This document shows, piece after piece, positions 57,881 to 64,000 of a DNA stretch of 64,000 nt. The stretch lies in contig CM038214.1 in assembly GCA_021442155.1 (NCBI GenBank), forward strand, positions 137,616,040 through 137,680,039. Reading direction: 5' to 3'. Numbering within the stretch: position 1 is the stretch's first letter; every line of letters starts with the position of its first letter. The notes under the pieces were generated by a model, which saw nothing but the letters and a program-made list of their open reading frames with translations, was not told where the DNA came from and made no database searches. The stretch comes from Cymbidium sinense. Its lineage: Eukaryota; Streptophyta; Magnoliopsida; Asparagales; Orchidaceae. The position numbers and the translations under genes are program-made.

Positions 57881-58417
57881 ATAGGATCTTTATGACTAAT
57901 GCATGAAAAATCAAATTATTGGCCAAAATGTGAGAAGGGAAGAGGTGAGTTTCCACCACGACCTCAAAGGTAGGTTCTCTTGCAAAGGTGGAAGCCCTCC
58001 AATCAAGTATAAAATAAGATGAATTTGTGCATGATATTATAAAGAAATGCTCATCCAGCTAAAGGGTTGCTAATTCTTTTATCTTGATTTTAATCCTAAG
58101 TTTTAGGTGAGGTTATGAGTTGTTTAATTTTAATTTGAGTTAAGTTGGGTAAAAGATTTATTTTTTTCTAAAGAGCCTAATCCACATCCAGCCATACATA
58201 AAGCAAGGAAGAAACTAGGAAAAGCATGTCACTTAATGCAACATAAACAAATCATCAAATAATTTATAAAGCTAATCGTAAAAGAATAAGTGGTCGGGTC
58301 TCCACCACACAAACCAAAATATCAAATGTGAGAGCTTTATCCTTATACAACCCAGATAAATGAATTAAATTACAATTTAAGAAAAGGTATTCAATGTTGT
58401 GGGGGTCTTCAAGCTTT

Positions 58418-58470
58418 ATTCTTCTTTCTTCTTTCTTCTTTCTTTCTTCTTCTTTTCTTCTTTTCTTCTT
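58418..58470. repeat. (CTT)n / TTCTT microsatellite
   Basis: Imperfect CTT/CTTT run. Its complement gives the Lys/Glu-rich run of the minus-strand frame over it. Confidence 0.9.
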
Positions 58471-61400
58471 TGGTTCCTCCTTTGGAAGGTTGGATGGTAG
58501 CTGCTCCAAGGCTTCACATGGTGCATAAGATAGGATCTTATGACCAATGCTCTTCCTAATCCCCCAAAACAAATCATTCCAAAATCCTACTTTTATAAAT
58601 TTTTACATGAAAAGAAATAGCATAAATCTAACTAACACCGAAAATAAAGGTTAGTTAAATCACACCACACATAGCAAGAATGTATATTGGACTTATCACC
58701 CCAACATGGGTGACTAAATCCACATGGCCTATGATTATGCAAAGGGTTATAAGCACCTACAAGCAAGAAGCATTTATATTTTTATTTATGATAGCACCCC
58801 TTAAGCACAATCTCTCGCAGAAAGGAATAATTAGACTGAGAACGTCCTATCATTCATTCTATGAGCATACACCCTAACATCGAGTATAAAACATTCATTA
58901 CAAAACAAAACAAACATCAAACCATGCATTGACCTAACCTAAAGCTAGAAGTGGTGACTTAGGCTAATGTGTGTGCTTTGAAGGTTTGTGTGATATGCTT
59001 AGCTATGGCTTTAGGTTTAAGTTCTCTAAGAAGAACATGTTCAACTTAGAGGAGGGTTTCATTTAAGTTGTTTAAGTATTTTTGTTATTTTATTTCATGT
59101 TTTAATTTTTTTTAAGTAAAACCTACAATTAATTACTAAGTTATGAAGAGAGGGAAAGAGAAGAGAAATTCTCTTTCCTTCCTTAACCTTAAGTAATTTT
59201 CTAAAGTAAGTTCATATTTTAAGTTCATTTAGATAAATATTTTGATTACATCTTTTAATCAATCCTAAGTTTATACAAACTCTAAACAAACCTATTCAAA
59301 AAGAAATGCATTTTAAGATTAAGTAAAATGAATCAAAATCCACATATCACATATTACTTCATTTCTTTCCCAACATATATGACATGCATACATATGGACC
59401 CTAAGCTTATCTATACATGCAAATGAGAATAGTTAACACACTTTATGATGCATTCTAAGTAATAAAATTTAGAAGTTGAATATGCATTATTTTTCTTAAG
59501 TAGAAAAGGTTTTCCTTATCCAAAATTTCACATACATACATGAAAGTAAGAAAGGCATAAGTGAGTACAGGGTCATTGTTAACCAGAGGTTTAAGGTACA
59601 AGACCTACTTAAGGCTACTTAAAGCCTAGTAACCTCAGGTGTCCAAACTATTATACCACTTTCCGTAAGTACTAACATGCATATAAAAGAAATGAAATAG
59701 AAAACGAAGATGCAAAAGTTGTTTAATTGATTTATTTTATTTATGAAATTTATGTATGTAAGTGTAAGTAACCCTTCTTAGATGGTAGCATGGGGATGAA
59801 TAGGATATGAAATTAGGTGAGCATTAGGTCCCTTTCAAATGAACCTTATGTCTCACCAAAATTTCTATTCAAAACTATACCAACATGGGAAAGAAAGGAA
59901 ACCTATACTAAGCATACCTTTATAATATTTCACATGCAAGCTTATAATTAAAGTATAAGTAGCATAATTTTAGATTTTATATTTCATTTTTAAGTTATAA
60001 AAATATTTTGGATTTAATTGTGATAATAGCCACTCATATTTTACTTTAGCCAACACATGCACATTCGACATAAAGTAAACAATTTCATTTTAAAATTTGA
60101 AACATGAAATTATGAATGCATGAATCACATGACATACAACTTAACAAGTTGGAAAAGATCCAAAGCAATGAAAACATGCAAAAAAAACTCACTTTACTTA
60201 AATCCTAAAGACATTCTTAAGGAATAAGAAAATTTTAGAATAAATCAAAGTGAATTCCAAAAATGATTTTTGTTTAATTTGAAGTTTGATTTAATTTTGA
60301 AAAGGTGAGATGAGTTTGTTGTTCCTAACCCATTACCACATGTGTTTTGTATTTTTGTTTAATTTTTAGATAATCAAATCCATTTTTAAGCATTGATTAG
60401 GTTAAGGTATAAATTAAGTGGCTTAATTAACCCTTACCTACACCACCTTAGAAAAATTAACTAAGTAATTATGAGCCAATGAGATGACATAAAACCCATA
60501 AGGTATTTAAATTTTCAATGAACCTAATAATGAAAAGGCATAATGCAATTTGGCTCACAATTAAAAGTTAATTAAGCTAAGGGATTTAGTTTAATTTTAA
60601 AACACCCTTTCATACTTATGAAAGGGGTTTTAATTTCCTTAATTAAACTAAGGCTATTAAACACCTAAGCATCTACCCAAAGTAGATTAATTAAGTTCTG
60701 GAACTTTTTAGAATTTTGAAAATTGATTAAAGGGGTGATTAATGAGTTAACCCTTAATTAAGATGAGATTAAGGAGAGAAAAGGGGGTTTAGGGAATAGC
60801 TTAGGGGAAATGCCCTAAAATTATTCTATAAACCCCCTACTCACTGGATCTGACCTTAATCAAACCTAATCATAGGGTAAATCCACTAATCATACCTTAA
60901 TTATCCTTAATTACATGAAATAAGTAATTAGGGAATAAAATACCAATTTCCCCAATTGAGCCCTCAATAAATCTCAAGAAAATTAGGGGAGGGAGAGGTC
61001 ATTCCCTAAAATGAACCCTAGAAATTTGAGATCAATTGATGACCTAATTAAAGGATAATTTGCTAATTATGATTCCCAAAGAAGCCCAAATTTAGAGAAA
61101 AGAGTAATTCAAAATCCAATGAGAACACTTTTTAAATATTCTAGATGAAGTTATCTTTCCATGGCATTTTTCCTTTTATTTTTATAATTTTTTATGAAGA
61201 ATTATGAATTTTTGAAGATCCATGGATTAATTAGGAATTAATTAATTACTTAACTAATCCCTGCTTAATACTCAGCTCACGACACGATGTGTGGCAGCGA
61301 TGGTCAGTGCGCTTTACACAAGTCATGCTGTGAGGGTGTAACTTAAACGTCACATCCCAAATGGTGACGGTGACGCATGCACTAATATCCTTGGTCGTCC

Positions 61401-62489
61401 GATCAAAGATCCGACGGCTAAGGATTCACCCACGATTTTAAAAGTGAAATTGATTTTTAAAATTTGTTAAATAATCTCAGTTGTCTATCTAAAATGTGCA
61501 GATGGATGGATGAGATGAGCCAAGTTCTTCCCTGAGGATCAATGGAGAATGTCCATGATCTAAGGGGAGATCTGAACTTGATCTAGCATGGAATCATACA
61601 AAAATCAATCCACACCATCTAAGCATAATTACAAACCCATCCAACAGTGGATTTCACATGCCATGAATATTTCATTCACAAAACTCCAACACCTCCTAAG
61701 CTAAGTGGTCAAAAAATTCCATACCTCACCGGTGCTCGAGATCGATGAGGTAGCTTCGTCTGGTGGAGACAATGGCCTGTTGAAATTCCTAGGCCTTGGG
61801 ATTGAGTGGATCAATTGGTAGACCAACACCAAATCACTTGGGCTTCGGCTTTGATCAAATTGAGCTCTTCCTTGCTATGGGAACTTCAATCAGAGCTTGA
61901 GCAAGTTTGACTTGACCCTCTGATGGAGTGTGCAAGAGTAATTGAATGGAGATCAAGTATAGAGGAAGTTGGCTGATGGATTGAGCTCCCCTATTTTGCA
62001 TTATGCAAAATCGAGAAATAGGGAATTCAAATCCTTCCTAAGAAGCTTGGGAATGCTCTGAGGTGGTTTCTCTAGGTTCCTAGGCTTCAATCGACAGTGA
62101 GTGAATTGAAATTTCATTGAATTATGGGGAGTATATCTCCCCCTATGGAAATCAGACGACTGACACCTCCTTTGCCATTTTGATCCAATTATTGAGATTG
62201 GAAGGGTTGCTTTGGCTGTTAGATCTTTGTACATGGTTGATTTGAGGTGTTGAGTGGATTGGAAAACTCCCATGTGCATCAAATTGAGCTTAGGAGGGAA
62301 TTTGAAAACTCAATTTCAAGCTATGTGATTGGGTTTGGTCTATGGGCCAAATGGGCAAGACAAAAATTTGTTCTAAGGCCTAGGGGTAAAATGGTCATTT
62401 TGCTATTTTTTCAATTTGGATATGTTAGTTATGTGGAGAAACTAGGTTTGGCCAAGTTTTATTAGATTTGGAATCCATTTGATAGGGCT

Positions 62490-63330
62490 TCGCTCATGTT
62501 GACCCATTTAGGTCAAAATGGATCAAGTTGACCAATTGGTGAAATTGGGTCAAACCAAGGGTTGGCTCAAGTTTATATGACCATTTGAAATGTTTTGGTG
62601 GCTTTGGTTTGGTTCAATTAGATATATATCTAGTTTTGGCTCATATAACTTCATTTAGGTCAAATGGGTCAAGTTAACCTGTTTGACCCATTTGACCTAT
62701 TTGAGGTAGGTCAAGGGTAGGTTTAGGTTAGGTTAGTCATTTGGAGTGGATTGGTATCTTTGTTTCCAATCAATTTGGGTTAAGTTCAATTTTGGCTCAA
62801 CATGACCCCTTTAGGTCATGTTGATTCTAAGGTCAATTGGGCTACGTTGGGTCTAGTTGGCCAATTGAGGCTTTGCTCAAGTTCCACAAGTAATTTGGGA
62901 TGGACTTAACCCATTAGTTTAAATCAATTCGTCTTAGATCAAGTTTTAACACATTTTGACCTTTTAGGTCAAAATGGGTCAACTTGGGTCAATTGGGCCA
63001 ATTTGGCTAGGTTAGGCTCAAATATTGTCTTGGTCAAGTTCAAACATAGGTTATGAGTGAACTTATATCAATGGTTTCAATCAATTTGGCCTATGGTGGA
63101 TTTTGGCTATGTAAGGTTTCATTTTAGGTTAAGTGTTGACTTGGTCAACCCTTAGGTTTGACTTGATTTGACCCAATTTGATTGATTGATCATCCCATGA
63201 TGATTGTTGATCATGATGAGAGGGATATATGAGTTTGGTTCAATCCAATTTGGTTAGGATCAAAAGTTGGCTCATAAGGGTACTTTAGGTCACTTAGGGT
63301 CAAGTGAGCTTAAGTGGGTCAAAGCTTGAT
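62490..63330 (+). repeat. TTGACC/GGTCAA cluster in block X, copy E
   Basis: About nine TTGACC/GGTCAA words in the first 230 bp alone, for example TTGACCCATTTAGGTCAA and TTTGACCCATTTGACC. It includes TTGACCAATTGGTGAA, one base off the palindrome of copy A. Same position within block X as in copies A and D. Confidence 0.7.
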
Positions 63331-64000
63331 TTGAAGTTGATTGATCTTGTATATGGACTCATCATTAAAATATAAATCCATTTACAACTGATTTGAAGTC
63401 AAATGGGTTTTGATCCATTTGGAAATTTCATATTCAAAGGAAGAATATGAAAGGGTTTTGGGTTTAATTTTTTATTTTAGTTTTGATTGTTTGATTCAGG
63501 TTCGGATTTTTATATGAGCTCATGATTGTAGGATTGATTGTACCATGAGAGAAAATCAAGAGTTTGGCTTAATTTGAAAGTGATTTGGCTAAGTTCAAGA
63601 TTTTGACTTGAAAGACTTAGATTTGATTTTGAATGGATTTGGGTTTGATTTTTTGAATTGGTTTTGATTTTTTGAATTTATTTTTCATTTATATATGTGA
63701 TTACAAATGAGAATATAAATGGATCATGAGAAAATTTCAAGTTTGAAGTGGTTTAATCATGATTTGTGTTAAAGCCGTTAAAGGGAATTTAAAGGATTTT
63801 AGGAAATTTTTAAATTGAAATTTAATTTTATAATTGGATTTGATTGATTTATATTTATATCTCATTTATATATGAGAATATAAATGAGAATACAAATAAG
63901 TTTTGAGAAAATTTTATGAGTTTTAATAGGTTTGATCAACGTTTAGGTTAAATCCATGAATGGGAAATTAAGGGATTTAAGGGAATTTCAAGGATTTTAA

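Larger units (their letters stand above)
57881..64000 (+). mobile_element. block X, copy E (runs off window)
   Basis: It starts near TGCATGA (57900) and matches the complement of copy A (AGCTAAAGGGTTGCTAATTC; CGTAAAAGAATAAGTGGTCG; CTAGAAGTGGTGACTTA) and copy C from 58505. It contains the TTGACC cluster (62490-63330) and the ~170-bp repeat (TTTGGCTAAGTTCAAG at about 63580, further units to the end). The open frames at 58264-58572 and 62001-62282 are not conserved in the other copies and are not called. Confidence 0.7.

Noticed and set aside
58264..58572. 102-codon Lys/Glu-rich minus-strand frame
   Set aside because: Produced by the CTT microsatellite in block X copy E; not present in copies A or C.
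62001..62282. 93-codon minus-strand frame in copy E
   Set aside because: Not conserved in the related copies C (about 46.1 kb) or A; no motif.

Overview
This is plant nuclear DNA. The evidence is many TTTAGGG/CCCTAAA plant-telomere-type words, Ty3/gypsy retroelements of the Tat lineage (a second 'archaeal-type' RNase H lies between the first RNase H and integrase), an Ulp1-protease transposon relic and a plant glycine-rich RNA-binding-protein fragment. The species cannot be named from the sequence. I see no intact protein-coding gene. Everything coding-like is a broken transposon domain or a gene fragment, so the window looks like deep heterochromatin, subtelomeric or pericentromeric.

Layout. 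1-6.3 kb: a ~280-bp tandem repeat, a decayed Ulp1-type transposon gene, a short ~105-bp repeat and AT-rich DNA. 6.3-15.1 kb: Tat copy A on the minus strand, cut at its 3' end by a ~100-bp telomere-like tract. 15.1-19.8 kb: telomere-like array 1, then a GC-rich stretch and a 100-N gap. 19.9-26.2 kb: Tat copy B (+). 26.2-28.7 kb: array 2. 28.7-33.3 kb: Tat copy F (+; integrase and 3' region with two satellites). 33.3-41.5 kb: array 3. 41.5-49.0 kb: copy C (+; gag, protease start, then a long non-coding block). 49.0-57.9 kb: copy D (-). 57.9-64 kb: copy E (+; non-coding block only, running off the window).

Three things stand out. (1) The telomere-like arrays are not randomly placed. Their TTTAGGG strand is always the sense strand of the adjoining Tat element. 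Arrays 2 and 3 begin at the same retroelement 3' sequence, and array 3 ends exactly where gag begins, which is the place an LTR/UTR should occupy. (2) Inside the arrays sit five copies, plus one short remnant, of the last exon and 3' UTR of a glycine-rich RNA-binding protein (GRP7/GRP8 type). All five share the same upstream breakpoint, so one captured fragment was amplified together with the array. (3) A 5-6 kb non-coding block ('block X' here) splits the protease domain between its active-site half and its LGRPW half and is shared by all Tat copies that reach it. It holds a ~170-bp tandem repeat and a very dense cluster of TTGACC/GGTCAA words.

Shared lesions (RT first catalytic Asp to Asn in copies A and B), shared junctions and inverted copies suggest that much of the amplification was by segmental duplication or unequal exchange rather than fresh retrotransposition. 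All comparisons were made by eye, so identities are not quantified and boundaries are accurate to roughly 10-50 bp unless stated. The arrays are degenerate enough that assembly or base-calling error must be considered.
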